Notes: generated by a model from the sequence alone, not told the origin. A DNA stretch of 64,000 bases from Paludibacteraceae bacterium (GCA_031292565.1 JARLGW010000005.1:62001-126000), one strand, 5' to 3'; counted from the stretch's first letter, positions 17,080 to 26,809 are shown. Numbers and translations: made by a program.

Positions 17080-17502
17080 ATGATCTCCTATTTTGCCGAA
17101 GATATTAAAGTTCCTAAATTCCCCAAACGGGAAATTTCTGCATGGATAAAGCAAGTGGCTGAATTACAAAATTTTAAGGTGGGAGATATTAGCTATATCT
17201 TTTGTTCCGATGAAAAAATATTGGAGGTAAATAAACAGTATTTGCAGCACGATTATTACACGGATATTATTACTTTTGACGACACTCAGGAACACACCAT
17301 AAATGGCGATATTTTTATCAGTATTGATACGGTAAAAAGCAATGCCGAAGAATTAAAAATCCCCTTCGATAAAGAACTGTGCCGAATACTTATTCATGGT
17401 ATTTTGCATTTGTGCGGACAAAAAGATAAAGCACCAAAAGATAAAGCGGAAATGACACGCAAAGAAGATGAGGCTTTAGCACTTTTAATCGCTTCAAAAT
17501 AA
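17080..17502 (+). CDS. ybeY: Endoribonuclease YbeY, 16S rRNA maturation
   Basis: Metal-dependent RNase used in 16S rRNA 3'-end maturation and ribosome quality control. The 140-residue protein has the fold-defining NKQYLQHDYYTDIITFD and the metal site HGILHLCGQKDK near residues 107-118. The first two His ligands are present; the third, usually in G-x-DH, is replaced by D-K. As far as I recall this is common in Bacteroidetes members, so it is noted but not taken as loss of function. It probably shares the spmAB promoter (31-bp gap). Confidence 0.92.
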   Translation: MISYFAEDIKVPKFPKREISAWIKQVAELQNFKVGDISYIFCSDEKILEVNKQYLQHDYYTDIITFDDTQEHTINGDIFISIDTVKSNAEELKIPFDKELCRILIHGILHLCGQKDKAPKDKAEMTRKEDEALALLIASK

Positions 17503-17597
17503 GAAAGAATCCTTAACTAGAAACGGGTACCTATGTGATATTTTGTTAAATAGGAATTCAATGAAGTGTTAAAATAGCGTTTTTAAAAGAATATAAT

Positions 17598-17605
17598 TAC
17601 TTTTG
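17598..17605 (+). promoter_or_regulatory. -7 box for the envelope gene block
   Basis: TACTTTTG fits TAnnTTTG and lies 58 bp before the ATG at 17664. A matching -33 TTTG is not seen. Confidence 0.45.
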
Positions 17606-17663
17606 CTGCAAGTTAGGCTTTTAGTCTTCTTTGTAAACATGATTATCGTGTAAAAAATTGAGA

Positions 17664-18290
17664 ATGAGTTTTATTCTTTCCAAACGAATACTGGTGGTCG
17701 CATTTGTTCTTTGTCTCCTTTTTCCTGTTGCTCAGGCTCAGGCAATATGGGAGCTAGGGGCAAAAGGAGGAACTGATTTTTATTTGGGGGATAAGAATTC
17801 TGCCATATTCAATAAAATACAGCCTGTTTTTGGGTTGTATGTGCGGAAAAATCAAAATCCCCGTTGGGTTACAAAGGTGCAATTTGCGTCAGGACGTATT
17901 AATAGCCCAATGGAACAAAATTATGTGGATTTCTCACTTCAGGAGGAATTTAATTTTTTTGAATACGGGTTGTTGAATAGTGAAAGTTGGACACGCCTTT
18001 TTTCGCCATACATTTGTGCCGGGGTGGGCTTGAGTCTATTTACCGGAGCTAGTGACGAAAGTGTTTTTACTCCCAATATACCTTTTGGGGTAGGCGTTAA
18101 GTGGAAAGTATTGAAGCACCTAAATATAGGCTTGGAGTGGACAATGCATAAGTTATTCTCTGATAAGTTTGATTATGTAGATGATCCGTACAAGATTAAT
18201 GGAACCTCCTATACCAGACAAGATTGGTATTCCATGTGTACACTGATGGTTGGTTACGATTTAGGAAACAGAAGTAGTTATTGCCGGTAA
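17664..18290 (+). CDS. DUF6089-type outer membrane beta-barrel protein
   Basis: A 208-residue protein with a signal peptide (hydrophobic [19 protein letters not shown]) and a beta-strand pattern typical of small outer-membrane barrels: [15 protein letters not shown], then [22 protein letters not shown], and an end with MVGYDLGN. In Bacteroidales this type of gene is regularly found just before uppS and bamA, as here, which supports a link with envelope assembly, though the role is unknown. I chose ATG 17664; a TTG six bases earlier is in frame. The gap to uppS is 14 bp. Confidence 0.78.
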   Translation: MSFILSKRILVVAFVLCLLFPVAQAQAIWELGAKGGTDFYLGDKNSAIFNKIQPVFGLYVRKNQNPRWVTKVQFASGRINSPMEQNYVDFSLQEEFNFFEYGLLNSESWTRLFSPYICAGVGLSLFTGASDESVFTPNIPFGVGVKWKVLKHLNIGLEWTMHKLFSDKFDYVDDPYKINGTSYTRQDWYSMCTLMVGYDLGNRSSYCR

Positions 18291-18304
18291 AGCCGATTTA
18301 TAAT

Positions 18305-19054
18305 ATGAAAGATTCTTCCGTCAAAGACAAGATAGATACAAAGAAATTACCATGCCATGTGGCCATTATAATGGATGGTAACGGACGTTGGGCTAAAAAG
18401 CGGGGTTTAAGCCGTATTTTTGGACATCAGCATGCTATCAATGCCGTTAGGGATGTTACGGAAGCTGCTGCTGAATTGGGCGTAAAGTATTTAACTTTAT
18501 ATACATTCTCAACCGAGAATTGGGACAGGCCTTTGGATGAGGTAAACGCCTTGATGGATTTGTTGGTTAAAAGCATTGAAAAGGAAACGCCGACATTGAA
18601 AAAGAACAATATCCGTTTGGCAGCCATTGGCGATTTTTCCCGTTTACCACAATCCGTTTCTAACCGATTGCAATCATGTATAGATGAAACCAAAGATAAC
18701 ACACGAACCACCTTGGTGCTTGCATTGAGTTATTCCTCCCGGTGGGAAATTATGAACGCGGTAAAGGAAATAAGTAAACAGGTTTTGCGTGGAGACCTTA
18801 ACGTGGATGATATTGATGAAGTTAAATTCTCTTCCTGTTTAACCACGGCAAATATTCCCGACCCTGATTTGTTGATAAGAACCAGTGGTGAATTAAGAAT
18901 CAGTAATTTTTTGTTGTGGCAAATCGCTTATTCCGAATTATACTTCACCCCGGTTAATTGGCCTGATTTTAGCAAAAAAGAATTTTACGAGGCAATTGTT
19001 TCCTATCAAGCAAGAGAACGTCGTTTTGGCAAAACAGGAGAACAAATTGTTTAA
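18305..19054 (+). CDS. uppS: Isoprenyl transferase (undecaprenyl diphosphate synthase)
   Basis: Makes the C55 lipid carrier for peptidoglycan and O-antigen by cis-condensation of isopentenyl diphosphate. The 249-residue protein has the catalytic Asp24 in IMDGNGRWA, the [11 protein letters not shown] segment with conserved Asn/Trp, and the C-terminal [15 protein letters not shown] and YSELYFTP motifs. All active-site residues look intact. Start chosen at ATG 18305; a TTG at 18281 would overlap the preceding gene. It is followed by bamA after 15 bp, the usual Bacteroidetes order. Confidence 0.95.
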   Translation: MKDSSVKDKIDTKKLPCHVAIIMDGNGRWAKKRGLSRIFGHQHAINAVRDVTEAAAELGVKYLTLYTFSTENWDRPLDEVNALMDLLVKSIEKETPTLKKNNIRLAAIGDFSRLPQSVSNRLQSCIDETKDNTRTTLVLALSYSSRWEIMNAVKEISKQVLRGDLNVDDIDEVKFSSCLTTANIPDPDLLIRTSGELRISNFLLWQIAYSELYFTPVNWPDFSKKEFYEAIVSYQARERRFGKTGEQIV

Positions 19055-19069
19055 AAGAAAAAAAGAAAT

Positions 19070-21691
19070 ATGTATCGAAAACAATGTCTATTACTTCTTT
19101 TGATTTTAATTAGTCAAATTACATTTTCGCAAGGAAAGTATAAGGTAGATTATTCCTTAACGCCAAAAACGTACTATATAGCGGCAATATCCGTTACCGG
19201 AGCCGAGAACTACGAAAACTCCGTTATTATTGGATATTCAGAACTCGGTATAGGCCAAAAAATAACTGTACCCGGTGATGAAATTTCGGGAGCAGTGAAG
19301 AAGTTTTGGAAATTAGGGCTGTTTTCGAATGTGAAAATTTCCGTAGAAAAAACGGATAGTGATAAAATTTGGCTGAATATAGATATAAAGCAACGCCCCA
19401 AAATATCGGAAATTAGATACAATGGAGCTAAAAAATCGCATATCGAAGATTTAGAGCCGCTTGTAGGTTTGACAAAAGGAGGGCAGCTAACGCCTAACCT
19501 TGAGAATCAGGCTAGAACAGCCGTGAAAAAATTCTATGAAGAAAAGGGATACAACAATGTAGAAGTATCTCTTTCCACCGAAAAGGATATTTCGCAACCC
19601 AACGCGGTAATAGTAACGATTGATGTAAACAAGAAAGAAAAAATAAAAGTAAATAAAATTACTTTTGAAGGAAATGCTAATTTGTCATCCCACAAACTTA
19701 AACGGGTGATGAAGAAAACAAATGAAAGACATAAACTACTCAATTTGTTTAGAACCAAGAAATTCGTTCGTTCTTTATATGAAAAAGATAAAGAGGCTGT
19801 TGTGGAAAAATACAATGAAGTTGGGTATAGGGATGCGTATATTGAGTCCGATACCGTAACCAAAGTGGTTTCGTATAAGGTACATAAAGTAAAACAGCAA
19901 GACGGAACCATTAAGTTGGATAGCGTTGCTAAATATAAAGACAACTTGGTTAATGTACGCATTAAAGTAAACGAAGGTAAAAAATATTACTTTGGAAAAA
20001 TTACTTGGGTGGGTAACACGCTTTACACAAGCGATTTCCTTAATCAAAACCTACGAATAAAGAAAGGTGATGTATATAATGGCAAACTGCTGAATGATAG
20101 AATAATGACTGATGATGATGCTGTAGCTAATCTATATCAGGACAATGGTTATTTGTTCTCTAATATCGACCCTACAGAGGTAAATATCAATGGTGATTCT
20201 ATTGACTTTGAAATGCGTGTTTACGAAGGCAAGCAAGCTGTTATCAATAAAATTGGTATTTCTGGAAATACAAGGGTGTATGAGCATGTGGTAAGACGCG
20301 AGCTTCGTACCAAACCCGGTCAGTTGTACAATAAATCCGACATTATGCGTACGTTGCGTGAAGTAGCCCAAATGGGATTCTTTGACCCTGAAAAATTGCA
20401 ACCCGAAATTTTACCTAATGCCGAAAATGGCACGGTGGATATAAACTATAAGTTGGAAACAAAATCGAGTGATCAGATAGAACTCTCTGCCGGTTATGGA
20501 GCTACCGGTTTAACAGGATCCTTGGGTCTGAAATTCACCAACTTTGCCATTCAGAATATATTCCGCCCCAGCACGTATAAAATTGTGCCACAGGGCGAAG
20601 GGCAAACATTTAGTGTTAAAGGTACTACCAATGGTAGTTACTATACGTCCTTTAGTGCATCCTTCTTAGATCCTTGGTTCGGGAAAAAACGACCTAATTC
20701 ATTATCGCTTACAGCCTATTATGCCTTGCAGTCTGGAGTAAGTAGCCGTAGTAGTACCTACTCAACAAGTTATTACTCTTCCGTTTACGGAAACTCTTAT
20801 GCTTACGAAGTGGATCCAGATAAGTATATACATACATTTGGGGTGTCATTAGGATGGGGTACCCGTTTAACATGGCCGGATGATTATTTTACCTTCAATA
20901 CCACCGTAAATTATCAACGTTATTCGTTGAAAAACTGGAGCTATTTTATTATGACTGACGGTCAGGCCAATGACTTCAATTTAGGTTTTACGTTAGCTCG
21001 AAATTCGATAGACAATCCGATTTATACACGTAAAGGTTCAACCTTCTCTTTGTCGTTGGAAATAACTCCACCGTACTCGCTATTGGGTAAAAAGAATTTT
21101 GCCGGGAGCGAAAATGCAACAGATTCCAACGAAGTTAAATATAAATGGATTGAGTATAATAAATGGAAATTTGCCACCAAGCTGTTTACACCATTATCAC
21201 CAAATCAAAAACTTGTGTTGATGACGCGTGTCGAATATGGTTTCTTAGGGTATTATAATGGTGATTATCGTTCTCCATTTAAAACATTCTATATGGGTGG
21301 AGATGGTTTGAGTGGATCGTCCACATCATATTCTAATGATGTTATTGGGCTGAGAGGTTATTCAAATGGATCGTTAACTCCCTATACTTCATCTGGAGGA
21401 TATAATGGAAATTTATACACGCGATTGAGTATGGAATTACGTTACCCTATTGTGTTGGAAAGCTCTACAACTATTTATACCTTAGCGTTCTTGGAAGGTG
21501 GAAACTGCTGGGCTAACTTTAGCGAGTTCGATCCCTTTAGCCTGAAGCGTTCTGCTGGTGTAGGTGTCAGGTTATTTTTGCCTATGTTTGGTATGATAGG
21601 CGTTGACTGGGGTTATGGTTTCGATACGGTTAAGAATACGCCTTCTTATAGTGGTGGTCATTTTGCATTCACTATAGGGCAAGAATTTTAG
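19070..21691 (+). CDS. bamA: Outer membrane protein assembly factor BamA
   Basis: Omp85-family insertase for outer-membrane proteins (873 residues). After a signal peptide ending near FSQG, five POTRA domains span about residues 25-430 (pattern ISEIRYNGAKK, VNKITFEGNANL, FGKITWVGNTLY, INKIGISGNTRV), then a 16-strand barrel with the lid motif GLRGYS near residue 760 and the C-terminal GFAFTIGQEF-like end (here ending FAFTIGQEF). The length is within the normal BamA range. It lies in an operon with uppS and two ompH copies, matching its role with periplasmic chaperones. Confidence 0.94.
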   Translation: MYRKQCLLLLLILISQITFSQGKYKVDYSLTPKTYYIAAISVTGAENYENSVIIGYSELGIGQKITVPGDEISGAVKKFWKLGLFSNVKISVEKTDSDKIWLNIDIKQRPKISEIRYNGAKKSHIEDLEPLVGLTKGGQLTPNLENQARTAVKKFYEEKGYNNVEVSLSTEKDISQPNAVIVTIDVNKKEKIKVNKITFEGNANLSSHKLKRVMKKTNERHKLLNLFRTKKFVRSLYEKDKEAVVEKYNEVGYRDAYIESDTVTKVVSYKVHKVKQQDGTIKLDSVAKYKDNLVNVRIKVNEGKKYYFGKITWVGNTLYTSDFLNQNLRIKKGDVYNGKLLNDRIMTDDDAVANLYQDNGYLFSNIDPTEVNINGDSIDFEMRVYEGKQAVINKIGISGNTRVYEHVVRRELRTKPGQLYNKSDIMRTLREVAQMGFFDPEKLQPEILPNAENGTVDINYKLETKSSDQIELSAGYGATGLTGSLGLKFTNFAIQNIFRPSTYKIVPQGEGQTFSVKGTTNGSYYTSFSASFLDPWFGKKRPNSLSLTAYYALQSGVSSRSSTYSTSYYSSVYGNSYAYEVDPDKYIHTFGVSLGWGTRLTWPDDYFTFNTTVNYQRYSLKNWSYFIMTDGQANDFNLGFTLARNSIDNPIYTRKGSTFSLSLEITPPYSLLGKKNFAGSENATDSNEVKYKWIEYNKWKFATKLFTPLSPNQKLVLMTRVEYGFLGYYNGDYRSPFKTFYMGGDGLSGSSTSYSNDVIGLRGYSNGSLTPYTSSGGYNGNLYTRLSMELRYPIVLESSTTIYTLAFLEGGNCWANFSEFDPFSLKRSAGVGVRLFLPMFGMIGVDWGYGFDTVKNTPSYSGGHFAFTIGQEF

Positions 21692-21757
21692 TTTGGCAAA
21701 AACGTTTTGCTAATCATTATATTTCATTTCGAGTTTTTATTTAATCTCTAACAAGTT

Positions 21758-22273
21758 ATGAAAAAGATTATTTTAAGTTTTGGGTTTTTGTTTGCTATTA
21801 TAGCAATGGCCAATGCACAAAAATTTGCCATGGTAGATATGGAATATATAATGAAAAATATTCCTGCTTATGAAACGGCAAACGAGCAATTGACTCAGGT
21901 TTCCAAAAAATGGCAGAAGGAAGTGGATGACCTGAACAAAGAAGCGGAGACAATGTATAAAAATTATCAGACGGAACTAGTATTTATGTCCGCTGATATG
22001 AAAACCAAACGTGAAAATGAAATTGTAGAAAAGGAAAAAGCGGCTCAGGATTTGAAACGTAAATATTTTGGTTCAGACGGCGAGCTGTTTAAAAAACGCG
22101 AAAGCTTGATGAAACCCATCCAAGATGAAGTTTACACTGCTGTTAAAACAATTTCCGATGACAAAGGATATCAGTTGATTTTAGATAAAGCATCGGCAAT
22201 GAATATTATCTTTGCCTCTCCAAAAATTGATATTAGCGATGAAGTTTTATCAAAGATGGGATATTCAAAATAA
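21758..22273 (+). CDS. OmpH/Skp family periplasmic chaperone, copy 1
   Basis: A 171-residue Skp-like chaperone that would carry unfolded outer-membrane proteins to BamA. It has a signal peptide (FGFLFAIIAMANAQ), the N-terminal FAMVDMEYIMKNIPAYETA strand-helix and a long charged coiled-coil region (about 45-110) with many K and E, and ends with the beta strands YQLILDKASAMNIIFASPKIDISDEV, as in the family. It is directly followed by a second copy after 52 bp; the two differ clearly in sequence, so they are not a recent duplication. Confidence 0.9.
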   Translation: MKKIILSFGFLFAIIAMANAQKFAMVDMEYIMKNIPAYETANEQLTQVSKKWQKEVDDLNKEAETMYKNYQTELVFMSADMKTKRENEIVEKEKAAQDLKRKYFGSDGELFKKRESLMKPIQDEVYTAVKTISDDKGYQLILDKASAMNIIFASPKIDISDEVLSKMGYSK

Positions 22274-22325
22274 TTCTTTATTTTTGCCTTTTAAAAATTA
22301 GTCAGTATATTAAAATTAAAAATTT

Positions 22326-22889
22326 ATGTTTAAAAAGATTACAATTATCCTTTTGAGTTTATTGCCTCTAGCTTTGATGGCTCAAAATGGAGCAGACCTT
22401 AAGTTTGGTCAGGTAAATTCACAAGAAATTCTAATGGTAATGCCTCAAATGAAAGAGGCTCAAACTCAATTAGAAGCTTTGGCCAAACAATATGAATCGG
22501 AATTGTCGAAGATGAATGATGAGTATGAAAAGAAAGGTAAAGATTTCATGGCTCTTAAAAATGTAGATGATGAAATAAAGAAAACAAGACAAGCTGAGTT
22601 AGCCGGATTAGAACAACGAATTGATTTGATGAAACAAACCGCTAACGAACAAATACAAAAGAAGCAAGAATCATTAATAGCTCCTGTTATAGAAACAGTA
22701 AAGAAAGCTATTAAAGAAGTAGGTGATGAAAACGGGTTCTACTATATCTTTGATATGAGTGTACCTGCTATCGTTTACGCTTCACCTAAAAGCATAGATG
22801 TTACCCCGTTGGTAAAAAAGAAATTGAATATTCCAGCAAATGCCAAACCAATTTCTACTACTCCAACAGCTGCTCCTGCAACAAAATAA
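22326..22889 (+). CDS. OmpH/Skp family periplasmic chaperone, copy 2
   Basis: A 187-residue Skp-like chaperone with signal peptide (LLSLLPLALMAQ), the strand LKFGQVNSQEILMVMPQMKEA, a coiled-coil middle (about 50-125) and the ending FYYIFDMSVPAIVYASPKSIDVTPLV. A Pro/Thr/Ala-rich tail of about 15 residues after the conserved core is unusual compared with copy 1. It closes the bamA operon; a terminator follows 12 bp after the stop. Confidence 0.9.
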   Translation: MFKKITIILLSLLPLALMAQNGADLKFGQVNSQEILMVMPQMKEAQTQLEALAKQYESELSKMNDEYEKKGKDFMALKNVDDEIKKTRQAELAGLEQRIDLMKQTANEQIQKKQESLIAPVIETVKKAIKEVGDENGFYYIFDMSVPAIVYASPKSIDVTPLVKKKLNIPANAKPISTTPTAAPATK

Positions 22890-22901
22890 ATTTACACCGA
22901 G

Positions 22902-22937
22902 GAAGGATGATTTTTTTAGAGTCATCCTTCTTTATTT
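22902..22937 (+). terminator. Terminator after the second ompH gene
   Basis: Stem GAAGGATGA / TCATCCTTC (22902-22910 with 22922-22930), 11-nt loop rich in T, then a T-rich run. It separates the bamA operon from murI. Confidence 0.8.
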
Positions 22938-22991
22938 TCTTTCCGTCTCGTTTATTTTTTGCAAATTTGTAGCACAAAAATAAATGCATCT

Positions 22992-23831
22992 ATGCCACAC
23001 TATACACAAACACCCGCTCCAATTGGAATTTTTGATTCCGGCTACGGAGGTTTGACTATTTTAAACGACATCCAAAAGTTATTGCCGCGATATGATTACA
23101 TCTATTTGGGCGATAATGCGCGTACCCCCTACGGTTCGCGTTCGTTTGATGTGGTGTATGAATATACCTTGCAATGTGTGAAACAGCTTTTTGAGCAAGG
23201 TTGCCATCTTGTTATTCTAGCCTGCAATACAGCCTCGGCCAAAGCTCTTAGAACCATTCAGCAAAACGACCTCGCTCAGTTGGATCCTCACCGCAGAGTG
23301 CTTGGCGTAATTCGCCCCACGGTGGAAGAAATAGGCAACATTACCCACACCCGCCATGTTGGCTTGTTGGGCACGGTTGGCACCATTCAGTCCGAATCCT
23401 ATCCGTTGGAAATAAAGAAACTCTATCCCGATATTCGTGTAGTAGGCGAAGCCTGCCCTATGTTTGTGCCCCTCATTGAAAACAATGAGCATAACGATGC
23501 CGGAGCCGATTTCTTTGTTCAGAAATATATTTCCGAATTATTAGCAAAGGATAACAAGATAGATACCATTATTTTAGGTTGCACGCATTACCCGTTGTTG
23601 CAACAAAAAATCAAAGCAATACTACCGGATAAAATACAAGTTGTTTCTCAAGGGCGATATGTGGCCGCCTCATTGGCTACCTACCTGTTGCGCCACCCTG
23701 AAATAGACGCAAAGTGTACCAAAGGCGGAAAGGTAAGCTACTATACAACCGAATCGCCCGAAAAATTTATTTCTTCCGCTTCCATCTTTCTAAATATAAC
23801 TATTGATGCCCAACGTGTTGCTTTGGATTAA
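22992..23831 (+). CDS. murI: Glutamate racemase
   Basis: Provides D-glutamate for peptidoglycan. The 279-residue protein has the two catalytic Cys regions, LACNTASAKAL near residues 75-85 and ILGCTHYPLL near 195-204, plus the N-terminal GIFDSGYGGLTIL and YLGDNARTPYG motifs. All active-site features are intact. I took the ATG at 22992, which starts MPHYTQTP; a TTG 33 bp upstream is in frame but would put the start in the promoter region. A near-consensus box CAAATTTG at 22962-22969 precedes it. Confidence 0.95.
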   Translation: MPHYTQTPAPIGIFDSGYGGLTILNDIQKLLPRYDYIYLGDNARTPYGSRSFDVVYEYTLQCVKQLFEQGCHLVILACNTASAKALRTIQQNDLAQLDPHRRVLGVIRPTVEEIGNITHTRHVGLLGTVGTIQSESYPLEIKKLYPDIRVVGEACPMFVPLIENNEHNDAGADFFVQKYISELLAKDNKIDTIILGCTHYPLLQQKIKAILPDKIQVVSQGRYVAASLATYLLRHPEIDAKCTKGGKVSYYTTESPEKFISSASIFLNITIDAQRVALD

Positions 23832-23901
23832 CACTATGTTACATTAAAGATAAATAATGCCTTATCTTAATATATTCCTCATCTTTCTGCAAATTAATGC
23901 C

Positions 23902-23909
23902 TATCTTTG
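23902..23909 (+). promoter_or_regulatory. -7 box of the typA promoter
   Basis: TATCTTTG, 33 bp upstream of the ATG of typA. Only a TTTC is seen near the -33 position. Confidence 0.6.
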
Positions 23910-23941
23910 CACCCTAAAATTTCAATTAATAATTAAACTCG

Positions 23942-25741
23942 ATGCAAAACATCAGAAACATTGCTATTATTGCCCATGTGGATCATGGGAAAACCACTCT
24001 GGTGGATAAGATGCTGTTAGCAGGCAAACTTTTCCGTGAGAACGAAGAACATGCCGACCTATTTATGGACAACAATGACCTTGAACGTGAACGAGGAATT
24101 ACCATTTTGTCAAAAAATGTATCCATTGTATATAATGGCGTAAAGATTAACATTATAGATACTCCTGGGCACTCCGACTTTGGTGGTGAGGTAGAACGCG
24201 TACTTAATATGGCCGATGGCGTGTTGCTATTGGTAGATGCTTTTGAAGGCCCTATGCCACAAACTCGTTTTGTGTTGCAAAAAGCTATTGAACTAGGATT
24301 GAAACCTATCGTGGTTATCAACAAGGTAGATAAGCCAAATTGTACCCCCGATGAAGTACACGAAGCTGTGTTCGATTTAATGTTCCAATTAGATGCAACT
24401 GAAGACCAATTAGATTTCCAAACCGTTTACGGTTCGGCTAAGAATAACTGGATGGGTGCCGATTGGAAAAAACAGGAAACTGATATTACTTATTTGCTTG
24501 ATACCATTGTTAAATATATTCCGGCTCCAGTTCAATTGGAAGGAACACCTCAATTATTAATCACTTCGTTAGATTATTCTTCCTATGTAGGCCGTATTGC
24601 CGTGGGACGTGTGCATCGTGGCGAACTGAAAACAGGACAAGATGTAGCGTTAGTAAAACGCGACGGAACCGTACAGAAAACCCGTATCAAAGAAGTACAT
24701 ATTTTTGAAGGGTTGGGTCGTGCTAAAGTGGATAGCGTAAAATCAGGAGACATCTGTGCCTTGGTAGGTATTGATAATTTTGATATTGGCGATAGTGTTT
24801 GCGATTTGTTAAACCCAGAACCACTTACTCCGATTGCTGTAGATGAACCAACTATGAGTATGTTGTTCACTATCAACGATTCACCATTTTTCGGTAAAGA
24901 AGGAAAATTAGTTACATCTCGCCACATCAACGACCGCTTAATGAAAGAACTAGATAAAAATCTAGCCCTGCGGGTTAAAAAGACCGAGAACGACGATGCC
25001 TGGATTGTATATGGTCGAGGAGTACTCCATTTATCAGTACTTATCGAAACCATGCGTCGTGAAGGCTACGAATTGCAAGTAGGTCAGCCACAAGTACTTT
25101 TCAAAGAAATTGACGGCCAAAAGAATGAACCAGTAGAACAACTGTCCGTCAATGTGCCCGAAGAATCATCCGGTAAGGTAATTGAATTAGTATCCGTTCG
25201 TAAAGGTGAAATGGTATCGATGGAAAGCAAAGGCGAACGCATCCAAATGGAATTTATAATCCCTTCAAGAGGTATTATCGGTTTGCGTACCAACGTGCTT
25301 ACCGCTACTGCCGGTGAAGCCGTGATGGCACACCGTTTCTTGGAATATCAACCATACAAAGGCGAAATTGAAAAAAGAACTAACGGTTCCATTATTGCTA
25401 TGGAATCGGGTACCGCTTTTGCCTATGCCATTGATAAACTACAAGACCGTGGTAAATTCTTCATCCATCCACAAGACGAGATTTATTCAGGACAGGTGGT
25501 TGGTGAACATGCTAAGGAATCAGATTTGGTAGTGAATGTAACCAAATCCAAAAAACTTACTAATATGCGAGCTTCCGGTTCTGATGTCAAAGTGCGTCTC
25601 GTACCGCCTATCGAATTTAGTTTGGAAGAAGCGTTGGAATACATCAAGGAAGATGAATACGTGGAATTAACTCCAAAATCAATCCGTTTGCGTAAAATCT
25701 ATTTAGATGAAAACGACCGTAAACGTTACGGTAAAAAATAA
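23942..25741 (+). CDS. typA: Ribosome-associated translational GTPase TypA/BipA
   Basis: GTPase of the EF-G family that assists 50S assembly, especially under cold or stress. The 599 residues include G1 AHVDHGKTT (about 11-19), G2 RGITI, G3 DTPGHSDFGGEV, G4 NKVDKP and later the EF-G-like domains, the unique C-terminal domain beginning near NGSIIAMESGTAFAYA, and the end KSIRLRKIYLDENDRKRYGKK. Length and domain order are typical. It is monocistronic with its own promoter and a strong terminator. Confidence 0.96.
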   Translation: MQNIRNIAIIAHVDHGKTTLVDKMLLAGKLFRENEEHADLFMDNNDLERERGITILSKNVSIVYNGVKINIIDTPGHSDFGGEVERVLNMADGVLLLVDAFEGPMPQTRFVLQKAIELGLKPIVVINKVDKPNCTPDEVHEAVFDLMFQLDATEDQLDFQTVYGSAKNNWMGADWKKQETDITYLLDTIVKYIPAPVQLEGTPQLLITSLDYSSYVGRIAVGRVHRGELKTGQDVALVKRDGTVQKTRIKEVHIFEGLGRAKVDSVKSGDICALVGIDNFDIGDSVCDLLNPEPLTPIAVDEPTMSMLFTINDSPFFGKEGKLVTSRHINDRLMKELDKNLALRVKKTENDDAWIVYGRGVLHLSVLIETMRREGYELQVGQPQVLFKEIDGQKNEPVEQLSVNVPEESSGKVIELVSVRKGEMVSMESKGERIQMEFIIPSRGIIGLRTNVLTATAGEAVMAHRFLEYQPYKGEIEKRTNGSIIAMESGTAFAYAIDKLQDRGKFFIHPQDEIYSGQVVGEHAKESDLVVNVTKSKKLTNMRASGSDVKVRLVPPIEFSLEEALEYIKEDEYVELTPKSIRLRKIYLDENDRKRYGKK

Positions 25742-25762
25742 TTTAGCGTAAAATCTAAATCT

Positions 25763-25800
25763 AAAAACACGAAGGCATTTGCTTTCGTGTTTTTTGTTTT
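25763..25800 (+). terminator. Terminator of typA
   Basis: A 14-bp stem (25763-25776 with 25781-25794, one G:T pair), 4-nt loop and a long T-rich tail. Confidence 0.88.
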
Positions 25801-25819
25801 TTAGTAGGTGCCCTATCAA

Positions 25820-25943
25820 CGTTGAACAATCTGATCAATCTTGGTTTTGTATTTCTACCCCAACGGGGTTCTACATTATTAACCCCGGGTGCAAACCCGG
25901 GGTTAATGCAATAAGTACAACCCGAACCCCCAAGGGGTTCAAC
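25820..25943. repeat. Composite palindromic repeat with three GC-rich hairpins
   Basis: In the 303-bp spacer 25742-26044, which has no gene, three hairpins follow each other: ACCCCAACGGGGT at 25857-25869; a perfect 13-bp stem 25878-25890 / 25895-25907 closed by a GCAA tetraloop; and GAACCCC / GGGGTTC at 25924-25940. The outer words GTTGAAC (25821) and GTTCAAC (25937) are also inverted copies. The whole unit is close to 120 bp and looks like a family of dispersed elements. It precedes the xth promoter. Confidence 0.8.
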
Positions 25944-25981
25944 ATCGTCTTCTTTCCACATGCAACCTTCGACAAATAAAA

Positions 25982-26013
25982 TTTGCATATCAATACCGAA
26001 ATCTCTATTTTTG
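25982..26013 (+). promoter_or_regulatory. Promoter of xth
   Basis: TTTG (25982-25985), 20-bp spacer, TATTTTTG (26006-26013): a full match to the Bacteroidetes consensus, 31 bp before the start codon. Confidence 0.72.
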
Positions 26014-26044
26014 ATAAAAATCAAACGAAAAAACAATTCGCAAC

Positions 26045-26809
26045 ATGAAGATAATATCCTACAACGTCAACGGCATTCGTGCCGCACTCACCAAAGGCTT
26101 AGCCGATTGGGTGAAGCAAGAAGACCCCGACATCCTCTGCATACAGGAAACCAAAGCGCAACCCGACCAAATAGATACCTTCCTTTTTGCCGACATGGGC
26201 TATAAAGCCTATATGCACTCGGCGGAGAAGAAAGGGTACAGTGGCGTGGCCATTTTCACCAAGCAGGAACCCGATAGGGTGGTGGTGGGTATGAACAACC
26301 CACGCTACGATGCCGAAGGACGGGTTATCCGTGCCGATTACGGCGATCTATCCGTTATGTGCGTGTATGTGCCTTCGGGCACCACGGGAGGCGTGAGGCA
26401 AGAGTTTAAAATGGATTTCCTGGATGCCTTCTACAAGTTTGTGGACGGTGTTCGGCGTGAACGCCCCAACCTCATCGTGTGTGGCGACTTTAATATCTGC
26501 CACAAGCCGATAGATATTAACCATCCCGAAAGGCAAATCGGAGTATCCGGCTTCCTGCCTGAAGAGCGGGAGTGGGTGGATAAGTGGGTGGACAATGGGA
26601 TGGTAGATTCCTTTCGTGAGTTCGACCAGAGCCCTAGCCGTTACAGTTGGTGGAGCTACCGTGCCGGAGCCCGTGCCAATAACGCGGGCTGGCGTATCGA
26701 CTACCTCTATGCTACCGAACCCTTACGCGATAAACTCAAAAGCGGTGCCATCCTCGTTGATGTGGTGCATTCGGATCATTGCCCGGTGAGGCTGGTGATA
26801 GAAAAATAA
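26045..26809 (+). CDS. xth: Exodeoxyribonuclease III (AP endonuclease)
   Basis: DNA base-excision repair nuclease of the ExoIII/APE1 family. The 254-residue protein has all catalytic motifs: the N-terminal SYNVNGIRAA with Asn, the Glu in CIQETKAQPDQ, the Tyr in MCVYVPSG, GDFNICHKPID, the SRYSWWSYR region and the end DVVHSDHCPV with Asp-His. No extra domain is seen. It has its own promoter and a terminator behind, so it appears to be a single gene. Confidence 0.95.
   Translation: MKIISYNVNGIRAALTKGLADWVKQEDPDILCIQETKAQPDQIDTFLFADMGYKAYMHSAEKKGYSGVAIFTKQEPDRVVVGMNNPRYDAEGRVIRADYGDLSVMCVYVPSGTTGGVRQEFKMDFLDAFYKFVDGVRRERPNLIVCGDFNICHKPIDINHPERQIGVSGFLPEEREWVDKWVDNGMVDSFREFDQSPSRYSWWSYRAGARANNAGWRIDYLYATEPLRDKLKSGAILVDVVHSDHCPVRLVIEK

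Noticed and set aside
25761-26036. Open frames across the repeat region before xth
   Set aside because: They are translations of the palindromic repeat (Gly/Pro/Asn-rich, no family) and overlap the typA terminator and the xth promoter.
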